Source of the DNA: Xanthomarina gelatinilytica
GTDB taxonomy: Bacteria; Bacteroidota; Bacteroidia; Flavobacteriales; Flavobacteriaceae
Direction of reading: 5' to 3'
Length of the DNA: 64,000 nt
NCBI RefSeq assembly: GCF_000348685.1
Contig: NZ_ANLA01000024.1
Span: 16,423-80,422, forward strand
Shown: positions 1 to 9,419 of the stretch, one piece after another
Layout: each line of letters begins with the position of its first letter
Position numbering within the stretch: the stretch's first letter is position 1
Made by a program: the position numbers and the translations under genes
The notes under the pieces: generated by a model
Seen by the model: only the letters and a program-made list of their open reading frames with translations
The model's database searches: none
What the model was told of the DNA's origin: nothing

Positions 1-501
1 CATCACAAAGTTATGACTGTCATCAGAAGTTTTGGTTAAGACTTCACGAACCTGTAAGTTCTTTCCGGTAATAGGGTCTAACATGTTGCCTTCCAAGGTT
101 AAAGTGTTGGTTTCAGGATTGTAATTGCCTTCCATAAACATGATGCTGCTACCAAAATTATCAATCCAAGTGGCTAAAAATTTCTTTTGTGCTTTGTCGT
201 AACCCGTAATGCTTTCTCCTGTAAACGGCATGCCCATCATGTTGCCGGTATGTGAGGATCTTTGGTACAAGCCACCCATAATCATTTCATTGACAGTAGA
301 ACCTTTGGATTCGGTTGGTGGTTGCAATGGATCCATCCACATGCGTATGTTGGCATTCCATTCACCATCCATGGATGCTAACCATTGATGTTCTATACCT
401 GGCGTCATATTTTCCTGCCAAGCTTTCATTTCTTCTGGTGTTTGAGCCATTATACTTAAGCCAAACACTAAAAGGACTGTGGTAAATACTAAGTTTTTCA
501 T
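1..501 (-). CDS. DUF1579 family secreted protein (3' end cut by window edge)
   Basis: Only the first 167 codons are visible, in frame to the left edge with no stop. The start is the ATG at 501. The protein begins with a signal peptide (MKNLVF...LSIMAQ, residues 1-20) and continues with a motif rich in Trp and Met (WNANIRMWMD, GNMMGMPFTGES, GYDKAQKKF) that I associate with the DUF1579 family. Such proteins are predicted secreted or periplasmic beta-rich proteins of unknown function. A TATCTTTA hexamer-like promoter box lies on the minus strand at 528-535, 27 bases before the start. Family assignment is by motif memory; function is unknown. Confidence 0.75.
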   Translation of the reverse strand, partial: MKNLVFTTVLLVFGLSIMAQTPEEMKAWQENMTPGIEHQWLASMDGEWNANIRMWMDPLQPPTESKGSTVNEMIMGGLYQRSSHTGNMMGMPFTGESITGYDKAQKKFLATWIDNFGSSIMFMEGNYNPETNTLTLEGNMLDPITGKNLQVREVLTKTSDDSHNFVM

Positions 502-540
502 ATGTAAATAGTTGTTAGTGATGTTTTTAAAGATACGAAT

Positions 541-2271
541 TTATATGATTAGCCTAACATCCCCCAATTCTTGAATTTTATAAGGAAAATTCTCCCCAGG
601 AGACCCTATAAACATAAAATGCACTGGAATTTGATATTTTTTGGACAACTCTTTGATTTTTTCTGGTCCAAAATGTCCGTGTTCTTCTATAAATTCTATG
701 TGAACATTCGGATAAGCACGATCCAAGACATCTATGTCACTTTTTAAATTGACAGGAACAAAAAAGTCTGGCTTTAAAACTGTGATAATCTTCAATCGTT
801 TGGTGTGTTCATTTTTTATAATGTATTGAATGGCTTTGTTAATAGTGGAAACATCATCATGATTGGTAAAAAAAATAAATTCTTGACTATGAATGTGCCT
901 TATTTGTTTTTGAATGATGTTATCTATGTTTTTAAAAACAGGAGAGTTTGAAGGGATTATATATTCCATCAATTTTAAAACAGTTGTTAAAATCTGAATT
1001 CTATATAACATAAAGCCTACAATAAATAATGTAGGTATAAGATACTTAATAAAGATGCCTAAATAGGGAGGATTTAAAACCATATTGCCTATTAGGGCCA
1101 AGGTTACGCCCAATATGGCAACAAACAAAGCCAGGTTGTTGGCACGTTCAGGTCTTGGCAGGTTTTTTCTGTTTATTTTAAGTAACATGTTGCCAATGGC
1201 AAATAAAATCATGACACTTAAGAAAGCTATGGTATAAACACCAGCTAAGGCTTTTAGGTTTCCTTGTGTGAAAAGTAAAATGGTTACACATAAAAAGAAG
1301 AAACTGATAAAAATAATATAAGAGCTGCCTTTGGCGTTCTTTTTTAAAAGGAATTTAGGTAAAATTCTGTCCAAGGTCATGCGTTCCACCAAACCTCCAA
1401 CCCCAACAAAAGATGTGAGTACTGCGCCACTTAATACAAAAACAGCATCTATGGATACCAAATAAAAAAGCCAATTGCCACCTGAAGTTTGCCCCATAAA
1501 GGACAGTAAAGTTTCATTTTCATTATAAATCGTGGATAGAGGTAGTATTGCCAAGGCCAAAAATGCAATCAAAGGATTAAAAATGGTAACAATAATCCAC
1601 ATATTCCTAAGGGTTTTTGGAAACACCCCTTCTTGTTGTTCTTCCACGTAATTGGCTGAACTTTCAAAACCACTAATGCCCAACATGGCAGCAGCAAAAC
1701 CAAAAAACAAAGCCGTTGTGATACTGCCTTCTATAGGTTTCTTGAAATTGGTAATGAGATTATCAAATCCGTTTTGAAATAAATAAACCGTACAAAACAG
1801 GCATAACAAGGTTAAGGAACTAAGATGAAAAATAAAAATACCAGTGGCTACTTTAGAAGATTCCCCAATACCCAAAATTACGATAAGCATAAATACGGAC
1901 AACAAACCTATGGTTGTGTAAATAATGGGTATGCCATGCCATAAACTATGTGCATATTTTACTGATTCACTGGCAGAAATGACAGCAGTTGCCATATAAG
2001 ATAAAACCGTTAAGGTTGCTGCAAAAGAAGCTGTTGACTTTTTTGTGGTATTTAACAAGGCATTGTATGCACCTCCATTTAAAGGAAGTGCCCCAACCAC
2101 TTCGCCATAAATTTTTCGAAATAAAAAAAGGATCAAAGCTACCATCAATAGCGAAATCCAAGCATATTGCCCAGCATATACAATAGCCAAACCAGAAACA
2201 TATAAGCACGAAGAACTTATGTCGTTACCACAAATTGCTGTGGCTGCCAACTGGTTTAAGCGCTTTTTCAT
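541..2271 (-). CDS. APC-superfamily amino acid permease with C-terminal cytosolic domain
   Basis: This 576-residue protein has roughly twelve hydrophobic segments between residues 15 and 430. The first carries the APC-type pattern AICGNDISSSCLYVSG, where family members bind substrate in the unwound first helix. An amino acid or polyamine is the likely substrate, but the sequence does not say which. After the last membrane segment a soluble tail of about 140 residues remains, with alternating strands and helices (FIFFTNHDD, LKIITVLKP, VHFMFIGSPGE). It resembles a universal-stress-protein-like regulatory domain and is absent from minimal permeases of about 430-450 residues. The gene is probably transcribed alone; a TATCTTTA box lies at 2297-2304. 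Confidence 0.8.
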   Translation of the reverse strand: MKKRLNQLAATAICGNDISSSCLYVSGLAIVYAGQYAWISLLMVALILFLFRKIYGEVVGALPLNGGAYNALLNTTKKSTASFAATLTVLSYMATAVISASESVKYAHSLWHGIPIIYTTIGLLSVFMLIVILGIGESSKVATGIFIFHLSSLTLLCLFCTVYLFQNGFDNLITNFKKPIEGSITTALFFGFAAAMLGISGFESSANYVEEQQEGVFPKTLRNMWIIVTIFNPLIAFLALAILPLSTIYNENETLLSFMGQTSGGNWLFYLVSIDAVFVLSGAVLTSFVGVGGLVERMTLDRILPKFLLKKNAKGSSYIIFISFFFLCVTILLFTQGNLKALAGVYTIAFLSVMILFAIGNMLLKINRKNLPRPERANNLALFVAILGVTLALIGNMVLNPPYLGIFIKYLIPTLFIVGFMLYRIQILTTVLKLMEYIIPSNSPVFKNIDNIIQKQIRHIHSQEFIFFTNHDDVSTINKAIQYIIKNEHTKRLKIITVLKPDFFVPVNLKSDIDVLDRAYPNVHIEFIEEHGHFGPEKIKELSKKYQIPVHFMFIGSPGENFPYKIQELGDVRLII

Positions 2272-2344
2272 CTTTAAAGTTATTAAAATGAATACTTAAA
2301 GATAGAAATTTAAAGGCTTACTCTTAAAAGTTATAGGTTAAATA

Positions 2345-3886
2345 TTACAACGGAATATTACCGTGTTTGCGTTTTGGTCTCAAGACTTCTTTCTTTTCCA
2401 ACATGGAAAATGCCTTAATTAATTTGCGTCTGGTGTCCTTTGGTAAAATCACCTCGTCTATAAAACCACGTTCTGCTGCACTGTAAGGGTTGGCAAATAA
2501 CTCGGCATATTCGGCTTCTTTTTCTTTCCACTTGGCTTCTTTGTCTTCTGCTGCACTTATTTCCTTTTTAAAAATAATTTCAGCAGCACCTTTGGCTCCC
2601 ATTACGGCAATTTCGGCACTTGGCCAAGCAAAATTCATGTCGGCTCCTATGTGTTTTGAATTCATAACATCGTAGGCACCTCCATAGGCTTTTCTGGTAA
2701 TAACCGTTACTCTAGGAACGGTCGCTTCGCTTAAGGCATATAATAATTTGGCACCATGAACAATAATACCATTCCATTCTTGGTCTGTTCCTGGTAAAAA
2801 TCCAGGAACATCTTCCAAGACCAGTAGAGGTATGTTGAAAGCATCGCAAAACCTTACAAATCTTGCTGCTTTTTTAGAACTGTTTACATCCAGGACACCT
2901 GCTAAAAACATGGGTTGGTTGGCTACGATACCTACACTTCTGCCTCCTAATCGCGCAAACCCAACAATGATGTTTTCGGCATAGTTTTTATGGATTTCAA
3001 AAAACGAATCCTCGTCAATAATCCCAGAAATCACCTGATGCATGTCGTAAGGTTTGTTGGCATTATCAGGAATAATATCCGAAAGACTCTCCCTAACTTC
3101 ATCTGTCAATTCAAAAGGCAATAGAGGAGTGGTTTCTGTGTTGTTTTGAGGAATATAACTCATTAATTTTTTTAGATCTTCCAAACACTCCACATCGTTT
3201 GACGAGGTTATATGTGCGACTCCTGATTTGGTAGAATGTGTGCTGGCACCTCCAAGCTCTTCGGAAGTCACTTCTTCATTGGTAACGGTTTTAACCACGT
3301 TAGGTCCTGTTACAAACATGTAACTGGTATCTTCAACCATCATGGTAAAATCGGTCATGGCAGGAGAGTAAACGGCACCTCCTGCACAAGGTCCCATAAT
3401 GGCCGAAATTTGAGGGATTACACCTGAGGCTTGCACATTTCTAAAAAAGATATCGGCATAACCACCAAGCGAGCGAACCCCTTCTTGGATCCTAGCACCT
3501 CCAGAATCGTTCAAACCAATAATGGGAGCGCCAACTTTTACGGCCAAATCCATGATTTTACAAATTTTTTCGGCATGTGTTTCAGACAAAGAACCTCCAA
3601 AAACGGTAAAATCCTGGGCAAAGACATAGACCAATCTGCCGTTTATGGTTCCATAACCTGTAACCACACCATCTCCATAAAATTTTTGGTTTTCCATCCC
3701 AAAATCTTTGGTTCTATGGGTTACTAAAGCACCAATTTCTTCAAAAGAACCATCGTCCAAAAGGTAATCCACGCGTTCTCTTGCCGTTAATTTTTTGCTT
3801 TTATGTTGCTTATCTATTCGGGCTTGTCCACCACCTAAATAAGCTTGGGTTAGTTTTTCGTTAAGGTTTTTTATTTTTGAATCCAT
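2345..3886 (-). CDS. Acyl-CoA carboxylase, carboxyltransferase (beta) subunit, propionyl-CoA type
   Basis: This is the carboxyltransferase subunit that moves CO2 from carboxybiotin to a short acyl-CoA, most likely propionyl-CoA to methylmalonyl-CoA. The start at 3886 ([12 protein letters not shown]) gives 513 residues, the usual PccB length; a longer frame to 3943 lacks family similarity at its N-terminus. Both crotonase-like halves are visible: [20 protein letters not shown] and [17 protein letters not shown] in the first, [17 protein letters not shown] and [18 protein letters not shown] in the second. It follows the biotin carboxylase gene by about 100 bases and the biotin carrier gene further upstream, so the complex is encoded in one run. 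Methylcrotonyl-CoA carboxylase is an alternative, but the PccB-like N-terminus favours propionyl-CoA. Confidence 0.9.
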   Translation of the reverse strand: MDSKIKNLNEKLTQAYLGGGQARIDKQHKSKKLTARERVDYLLDDGSFEEIGALVTHRTKDFGMENQKFYGDGVVTGYGTINGRLVYVFAQDFTVFGGSLSETHAEKICKIMDLAVKVGAPIIGLNDSGGARIQEGVRSLGGYADIFFRNVQASGVIPQISAIMGPCAGGAVYSPAMTDFTMMVEDTSYMFVTGPNVVKTVTNEEVTSEELGGASTHSTKSGVAHITSSNDVECLEDLKKLMSYIPQNNTETTPLLPFELTDEVRESLSDIIPDNANKPYDMHQVISGIIDEDSFFEIHKNYAENIIVGFARLGGRSVGIVANQPMFLAGVLDVNSSKKAARFVRFCDAFNIPLLVLEDVPGFLPGTDQEWNGIIVHGAKLLYALSEATVPRVTVITRKAYGGAYDVMNSKHIGADMNFAWPSAEIAVMGAKGAAEIIFKKEISAAEDKEAKWKEKEAEYAELFANPYSAAERGFIDEVILPKDTRRKLIKAFSMLEKKEVLRPKRKHGNIPL

Positions 3887-3990
3887 TTTTCTTGTCTTTT
3901 CTCGCAAACCAGCCTGCCAATGGGCAAGGACATAAAGGTGCAATGCTGTTTATGATATTTTATGTATTGACTGATTACTGCAATTGTAAA

Positions 3991-5433
3991 TTATTTTAAT
4001 GGTAATCGCAGTACCTTTTTATCTTCCAAATATTGTTTTACTGCCAAGATTGCTGCAATTTCAGCTTCTTCCTGTTGCTTGTTTAATAAGGCTTCTGGAG
4101 CATAGTATTTTTTCACAAAATGCGTGTCGAAATTTCCAGACCTAAAAGCTTCATGTTCACAAACAAAGGTTCCAAAAGGCAAGGTGGTTTGAATACCTTC
4201 AATATGATAGTTTTCTATGGCATGAATCATTAGCTGAATAGCTTCTTCCCTGGTTTCTCCATAAGTGATAAGTTTAGACAGCATTGGGTCGTAATAAATT
4301 GGAACGTCCATGCCTTCTTCAAATCCATTGTCAACCCGAATGTTTTTACCTTCAGGCAGTTTATACACTTCCAGGTTTCCTACGCTTGGTAGAAAATCGT
4401 TTAGTGGATCTTCGGCATATACACGTAATTCAACGGCGTGCCCTTGAATTTTTAAATCGCTTTGTTTAATGGGAAGTACCTCACCACGAGCCACACGAAT
4501 TTGAAGTTCCACCAAGTCGGTTCCAGTAATAAGTTCGGTTACTGGATGTTCAACCTGTAAGCGTGTGTTCATTTCCAAGAAATAAAAATTGTGTTTATCG
4601 TCCAATAAAAACTCCACAGTTCCAGCTCCAAGGTACTCACAGGATTTGGCTACTTTTATGGCAGCTTGCCCCATTTGTTCGCGTAATTCAGGCGTAAGTA
4701 CTGAAGAAGGAGCTTCTTCCACCACTTTTTGATGTCGTCTTTGAATGCTACATTCCCTTTCAAATAAATGAATGATGTTGCCATGCGCATCTGCCATCAC
4801 CTGAATTTCAATATGTCTTGGTGAGCTTACATATTTTTCAATAAAAACAGAACCATCACCAAAAGCATTGACAGCTTCGCTAATGGCTCGTTCCATTTGA
4901 GCTTCAAAATCGGTTTCTTTCTCTACTATACGCATGCCTTTTCCGCCACCACCTGCAGAGGCTTTAATTAGTATGGGGAAACCTATGTCTGTTGCAATGT
5001 TTTTAGCAGCTGCAATGTCTGTTATGGCTTCTTCGGTTCCTGGAACCATTGGGATGTTATAGGCTTTAACAGCTTCTTTGGCTGCCAATTTGGAACCCAT
5101 AATTTTTATGGCTTTGGATTTTGGTCCAATAAAGGTGATGTTGTTGTTTTCGCATAATTCGGCAAAATGTGCATTTTCACTTAAAAAACCATAGCCAGGA
5201 TGTATGGCATCTACTTGGAGGTTTTTTGCTACTTCAATAATCTTGTCGGCCAATAAATACGACTGGTTGGAAGGGGCTTCACCAATTAAAACAGCTTCAT
5301 CTGCATATTTTACATGAGGTGCATGCCTATCTGCCGTAGAATATACAGCTACCGTTTTTATGCCCATTTTTTTTGCTGTGCGCATCACGCGTAAGGCTAT
5401 TTCCCCTCTGTTTGCTATTAGTATTTTTTTCAT
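3991..5433 (-). CDS. accC: Biotin carboxylase subunit of the acyl-CoA carboxylase
   Basis: The enzyme carboxylates biotin on the carrier protein using ATP and bicarbonate. From the ATG at 5433 (MKKILIANRGEIALR) it has 480 residues. A longer in-frame start at 5496 adds 21 residues that match nothing in the family. Visible motifs are the ATP-grasp glycine loop GGGGKGM (161-167), the catalytic-region ERECSIQRRHQK (225-236) and MNTRLQVEHPVTE (288-300). It lies between the biotin carrier gene (142-base gap) and the carboxyltransferase gene. The same family serves acetyl-CoA carboxylase, but its neighbours tie this copy to the propionyl-CoA-type enzyme. Confidence 0.9.
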   Translation of the reverse strand: MKKILIANRGEIALRVMRTAKKMGIKTVAVYSTADRHAPHVKYADEAVLIGEAPSNQSYLLADKIIEVAKNLQVDAIHPGYGFLSENAHFAELCENNNITFIGPKSKAIKIMGSKLAAKEAVKAYNIPMVPGTEEAITDIAAAKNIATDIGFPILIKASAGGGGKGMRIVEKETDFEAQMERAISEAVNAFGDGSVFIEKYVSSPRHIEIQVMADAHGNIIHLFERECSIQRRHQKVVEEAPSSVLTPELREQMGQAAIKVAKSCEYLGAGTVEFLLDDKHNFYFLEMNTRLQVEHPVTELITGTDLVELQIRVARGEVLPIKQSDLKIQGHAVELRVYAEDPLNDFLPSVGNLEVYKLPEGKNIRVDNGFEEGMDVPIYYDPMLSKLITYGETREEAIQLMIHAIENYHIEGIQTTLPFGTFVCEHEAFRSGNFDTHFVKKYYAPEALLNKQQEEAEIAAILAVKQYLEDKKVLRLPLK

Positions 5434-5512
5434 TGAAAACATATATTTTTTACTCCCACTATTAAGGAAATTTGTGTTTATTTCATTTACTGTCAAGATC
5501 TTTGTCGCCGAA

Positions 5513-5524
5513 AAGTCGCGACTT
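5513..5524. promoter_or_regulatory. 12-bp perfect palindrome between carrier and biotin carboxylase genes
   Basis: AAGTCGCGACTT is a perfect palindrome inside the 142-base gap of the carboxylase run. It lies on an AAAA/TTTT flank, so the symmetry nearly extends outward. It is conspicuously GC-rich for an intergenic stretch here. It could be an operator, a mRNA processing hairpin or part of a dispersed repeat; the sequence alone does not decide. Confidence 0.35.
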
Positions 5525-5575
5525 GTTTTACCCTATAATGTTAAAAAAAACTAAACAGGATGGGTTCTATACTTT

Positions 5576-6061
5576 TTACTCAAACTCTATTAATAATTGG
5601 TTTTTGTCCACAGTGTCATTTTTAGAAACACTAATGGATTTTATTATCCCATCCCTAGGAGAAGTCAATACATTTTCCATTTTCATGGCTTCTAAGATCA
5701 ATAGTGCATCATCTTCTTTTACTTCCTGACCTTCTTTTACGTGTATATCTAAAATCAATCCTGGCATTGGAGCTTTTATTTCATTCACTTTTTTTGAAGC
5801 GCCAACTTCAAAGCCCATGTCCTTGATAAGAATGTCTAAATTATTGGAAATATGTATGTTATAGGTGTTTCCGTTAACTTTTACTTTATATGATTTTGAA
5901 TTGACATTGGAAGTTTCAATTTCGCACTTATAAGACTTGTGACCTTGTAGGACATGAAATTGTGAGGCTGACATTTTTATGGCATCCAAACAGGAAACCT
6001 GTTCAGGACTAACATCAAAATCGAAACTATTATTAACGTTTACCTTGTAAATTTGATTCAT
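5576..6061 (-). CDS. Biotin carboxyl carrier protein of the acyl-CoA carboxylase
   Basis: This 161-residue protein ends in a biotinyl domain: KAPMPGLILDIHVKEGQ (about 97-113), then the biotinylation motif EAMKMEN (124-130) with Lys127 as the expected biotin attachment site. The N-terminal ~80 residues are a linker/assembly region, as in carriers of propionyl-CoA-type carboxylases rather than the Ala/Pro-rich linker of AccB. It is the first gene of the minus-strand run carrier, biotin carboxylase, carboxyltransferase. The only ATG giving a full domain is at 6061. Confidence 0.88.
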   Translation of the reverse strand: MNQIYKVNVNNSFDFDVSPEQVSCLDAIKMSASQFHVLQGHKSYKCEIETSNVNSKSYKVKVNGNTYNIHISNNLDILIKDMGFEVGASKKVNEIKAPMPGLILDIHVKEGQEVKEDDALLILEAMKMENVLTSPRDGIIKSISVSKNDTVDKNQLLIEFE

Positions 6062-6161
6062 GTTTTTTTGTTTTGAGGGTGTAAATATAAGGATTAATCA
6101 GTCGAAACTAAATAATTAAATAGGTGCTGCTTTTTAGTAAAATAGATCTTGTTGCTTTGGT

Positions 6162-6836
6162 TTAAACATGAAAGCGTGATTTTTTTTGATGCGCTTTTAT
6201 GGCTCTTGCCGAAAGAAACAACCCAAGGAATAATGAGGCGAGAGCTCCTAACCATATGCCCGGAATAAAATCTATGAACAAAAAGAAATCGTAGGCACCA
6301 TGGAATAAAACGGCCAGGAACAGCCCTAATAAATTATATTTGGATGGATACTTGGCAAATTTGGCTTTTCCCATAAAATATCCCATCAAGACAGCAAAAG
6401 TGGCATGCGCTGGAACAGCAGTAAAAGCGCGTAACAAAGCTACTTGATATCCTCCTTCCATGACATACATGATGTTTTCGGTAGCAGCAAAACCCATAGA
6501 TACCATGACGGCATAAATAATGCCATCGTAAGGTTCGTTAAACTCTTTGTTGGGTTGTGCAAAATACCTAACAATAATGTATTTGCTAAACTCTTCTATA
6601 ATGGCAACAACAAAAAAAGCTTTAAAAAACTGTTGAATAATACTATAATCGTCATCCAAAGTTATAATGGCATCAGACCCATAGTACAAAACGGTAGCTA
6701 TTAAAATGCTTATAATGGCACCCAATAAAAAATTATAGAGCAAGAGTCTTCGAGGTTCTTTTTCATACTCATCTTTACAGTATATGTAGAGTATAATGGC
6801 AAGAACAGGGGCAATGGCTGCAATAAGTAGATTCAT
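6162..6836 (-). CDS. PrsW family intramembrane metalloprotease
   Basis: This 224-residue protein has about six to seven membrane segments. It carries the PrsW signature EEFSKY (residues 81-86; Glu-Glu then Lys), followed by PAHATFAVLMGY and LFHGAYDFFLF, whose histidines are the expected metal ligands. The founding member, Bacillus PrsW, cleaves an anti-sigma factor in the membrane; the substrate here is unknown. The gene is 18 bases downstream of the Nudix gene on the same strand, so the two may be co-transcribed. An ECF sigma/anti-sigma pair exists in this window (47-48 kb), but nothing links the two directly. Confidence 0.85.
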   Translation of the reverse strand: MNLLIAAIAPVLAIILYIYCKDEYEKEPRRLLLYNFLLGAIISILIATVLYYGSDAIITLDDDYSIIQQFFKAFFVVAIIEEFSKYIIVRYFAQPNKEFNEPYDGIIYAVMVSMGFAATENIMYVMEGGYQVALLRAFTAVPAHATFAVLMGYFMGKAKFAKYPSKYNLLGLFLAVLFHGAYDFFLFIDFIPGIWLGALASLFLGLFLSARAIKAHQKKSRFHV

Positions 6837-6854
6837 GCAATGAAAATAGTGAAA

Positions 6855-7403
6855 TTATAAATGTTGTAAAATATGTTTTAAAACAATTTGATAATAAGTT
6901 TTATTGGATGGTATAAAATGCTGATGGTCCTCTGTAAACTTCAAGAACATTTCAAATTCCTGTATGGTTATCAATTTTAATCGTTCTACCTCGTGTTTTT
7001 GAGGTGTTAATTTTTTAAGGGGCACTTTCAATTCCACAAGAAAGGTATGATGAAACTCATTATCAACCATCCCATTGTCATAGTTTTGAAAGCAAGGGAA
7101 TACGCCAATTTTGTGTAATTCGGATTTGGAAATGCTTAATCCAATTTCTTCTTGGGTCTCCCTTATGGCTGCTTGTTCTATGGTTTCTCCAGCATCTACA
7201 TGGCCTGCAACAGACACATCCCAAAGCAAGGGATAAATGGTTTTTGAGGCTGCACGTTGTGCCAATAGTATTTGTCCCTTTTGGGTGTAAAACCAAACAT
7301 GTGCTGTATTGTGATAATACCCTTTGTTGTGAATTAGAGATTTAAGGGCAGTTTTACCAGTAGGTTTGCCGTCTTTAGTTATAATGTCTATTAATTCGTC
7401 CAT
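6855..7403 (-). CDS. Nudix hydrolase (YfcD/IPP-isomerase-like subgroup)
   Basis: This 182-residue protein has a complete Nudix box, GHVDAGE...RETQEEIGL, at residues 67-89 with all catalytic glutamates. The N-terminal MDELIDIITKDGKPTGK and NTAHVWFYTQKGQILLAQR resemble the YfcD-like subgroup, which is related to isopentenyl-diphosphate isomerase. Substrate cannot be read from the sequence; a nucleoside diphosphate derivative is likely. It precedes the PrsW-like gene with 18 bases between. Confidence 0.85.
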   Translation of the reverse strand: MDELIDIITKDGKPTGKTALKSLIHNKGYYHNTAHVWFYTQKGQILLAQRAASKTIYPLLWDVSVAGHVDAGETIEQAAIRETQEEIGLSISKSELHKIGVFPCFQNYDNGMVDNEFHHTFLVELKVPLKKLTPQKHEVERLKLITIQEFEMFLKFTEDHQHFIPSNKTYYQIVLKHILQHL

Positions 7404-7413
7404 AAAAAAAAAA

Positions 7414-7512
7414 CTGTCATTGAGAGTTTTGTAAAACGTGGTTATCTATTAATTAAAATAAAAAACAGATTGCCATGTCATCCCGAAGTGTCGGGATTCC
7501 TCACAATGACAG
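7414..7512. repeat. Dispersed intergenic repeat with inverted ends and inner hairpin
   Basis: The 99-base element fills the gap between the M42 peptidase stop and the Nudix start. It begins CTGTCATTG and ends CAATGACAG, a perfect 9-bp terminal inverted repeat. Inside is the stem-loop TCCCGA-AGTG-TCGGGA (7481-7496). Elements with CTGTCATTG/CAATGACAG ends and a GGGATT core are familiar short repeats in Bacteroidota intergenic DNA. The function is unknown; it may act as a terminator or a non-autonomous mobile repeat. Confidence 0.6.
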
Positions 7513-7520
7513 ATTATTAG

Positions 7521-8609
7521 TTATTTGAAGTACGAAAATGTTTCGCCATCTTCTATTTTTAAAAGCGTTTCGTAAATCAGTTTGATAACGTTTTCCACAT
7601 CCTCTCTATGTACCATTTCTACAGTGGTATGCATGTAACGAAGTGGTAAAGAAATCAATGCTGAAGCTACACCACCATTGCTATAAGCAAAGGCATCTGT
7701 ATCTGTTCCTGTAGCTCTGGAAAGTGCAGAACGTTGAAACGGTATTTTCTTTTCTTCAGCTGTGTCTGTTATTAAATCCCTAAGCTTTTGTTGCACTGCT
7801 GGTGCATAAGCCACTACAGGTCCTAGGCCAAGTTCCAAATGCCCTTCTTTTTTCTTATCGATCATTGGAGTCGTGGTGTCGTGAGTTACGTCTGTAACAA
7901 TGGCCACGTTGGGTTTAATGGTTTGGGTAATCATTTCAGCACCTCTTAAACCTATTTCTTCCTGTACCGAATTGGTAACATATAGTCCAAAAGGCAGTTT
8001 CTTTTTGTTCTCGTGTAACAATCGTGCCACTTCGGCAATCATAAAACCTCCCATTCTGTTATCCAAGGCCCTACAAACAAACTTATCCTTGTTAAGGATG
8101 TGAAATTCATCTGGATAAGTAATCACGCAACCCACATGGATGCCCATTTTTTCAACTTCAGCTTTATCCTTGGCACCAACATCTATAGTAATGTTTTCTG
8201 GTTTCGGACTCTCTTCCTTGCTTTTATCCCTGGTATGGATGGCTGGCCAACCAAAAACCCCTTTTACAATACCTTTTTTGGTGTGTATGTTAACTATTTT
8301 ACTTGGAGCAATCTGGTGGTCAGATCCACCATTCCTAATCACATAAATTAATCCATTGTCGGTAATGTAGTTTACATACCAGGAAATTTCATCGGCATGT
8401 CCTTCAATCACTACCTTAAATTTTGCTTTAGGGTTTATTACACCAACAGCACTCCCATAGGTATCTGTTATAAATTCATCCACATAAGGTTCCAGGTACT
8501 TCATCCAGATTTTCTGTCCTTCCCATTCGTAACCCGTTGGGGCTGCATTATTTAAATATTTCTCTAAAAAATCAATCGATTTTTTGTTTAATATGCTCTT
8601 TTTTGCCAT
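7521..8609 (-). CDS. M42 family metallopeptidase (glutamyl/deblocking aminopeptidase type)
   Basis: This 362-residue cytosolic aminopeptidase matches the M42 length and shows the di-metal site motifs in order: EGHADEISWYV (first His-Asp), CRALDNRMGG, NSVQEEIGLRGAEM (catalytic Glu-Glu), DVTHDTTTP and a C-terminal MHTTVEMVHREDVENV. M42 enzymes assemble as large tetrahedral dodecamers that trim N-terminal residues from peptides. It is probably monocistronic; a repeat element follows the stop. Confidence 0.9.
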   Translation of the reverse strand: MAKKSILNKKSIDFLEKYLNNAAPTGYEWEGQKIWMKYLEPYVDEFITDTYGSAVGVINPKAKFKVVIEGHADEISWYVNYITDNGLIYVIRNGGSDHQIAPSKIVNIHTKKGIVKGVFGWPAIHTRDKSKEESPKPENITIDVGAKDKAEVEKMGIHVGCVITYPDEFHILNKDKFVCRALDNRMGGFMIAEVARLLHENKKKLPFGLYVTNSVQEEIGLRGAEMITQTIKPNVAIVTDVTHDTTTPMIDKKKEGHLELGLGPVVAYAPAVQQKLRDLITDTAEEKKIPFQRSALSRATGTDTDAFAYSNGGVASALISLPLRYMHTTVEMVHREDVENVIKLIYETLLKIEDGETFSYFK

Positions 8610-8756
8610 GTTAAATTATTTTGCACTAAAATAATAATATTAATACTATTTTAAGGTTAATGCTTTGGTAAATTATTAATTTTACCATGGAATTTGGAAC
8701 GATTTTAGATTCATTATTTCTTGAAATCACCCAATACATCTGTGAGAAAATTAAAT

Positions 8757-9419
8757 ATGAAAAAACTGGTTTACATACTTTTATGCTTCCCCTTTTTTGC
8801 CCAAAGTCAAATAGATTCCCTTGGTACAGAAGATATTGATGTGGAGTATATTTTTTTTGAAGGTGATACCATTCCACACACGGCCATCAATTTAAACGAA
8901 GTCTTGCTGCTCCATAAATTGAAATTTGACAGCAACGAAGACCGTAAACGCTATTTGATTTTAAGACGAAAAACCATTAAAGTCTATCCGTATGCCAAAT
9001 TGGCTGCCGAACGCTTGGAAACTTTAAACGAGCGAATGGCTTCCATCAAGAAAAAAAGCGATCAAAAAAAATATGCTAAAATCATTCAAAGTTATATAGA
9101 AGATGAATTTGCCGAAGAGCTCAAGCAGTTAACCAGGACCGAAGGTCAAATCTTGGTTAAGCTTATTTACAGGCAAACGGGAGAAACCACTTTCGATTTG
9201 ATTAAAAGGTTGCGAAGTGGTTGGCGTGCTTTTTGGTTTAACAGTACAGCCAATTTGTTTAATATTTCCCTGAAAGAGATTTACGATCCGGAACACGTAA
9301 AAGAAGACTATCTAATTGAAGACGTCTTACAGCGTAACTTCCAGAGTGGTAAGTTGGAACGACAGGATGCTGCCATTAAATTTGATTTTTTGGAGCTAAC
9401 CGAAAAATGGCTTAATTAA
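8757..9419 (+). CDS. DUF4294 domain-containing exported protein
   Basis: The start at 8757 (MKKLVYILLCFPFFAQSQ) gives a 220-residue protein with a clear signal peptide; an upstream in-frame TTG at 8721 would bury it. The body carries the DUF4294 pattern: KRYLILRRKTIKVYPYAK, RTEGQILVKLIYRQTG and SGWRAFWFNSTANLFNISLKEIYDP. The family is confined to Bacteroidota and has no known function. Its stop codon is immediately followed by the ATG of the hemolysin III gene, so translation of the two is probably coupled. Confidence 0.85.
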   Translation: MKKLVYILLCFPFFAQSQIDSLGTEDIDVEYIFFEGDTIPHTAINLNEVLLLHKLKFDSNEDRKRYLILRRKTIKVYPYAKLAAERLETLNERMASIKKKSDQKKYAKIIQSYIEDEFAEELKQLTRTEGQILVKLIYRQTGETTFDLIKRLRSGWRAFWFNSTANLFNISLKEIYDPEHVKEDYLIEDVLQRNFQSGKLERQDAAIKFDFLELTEKWLN

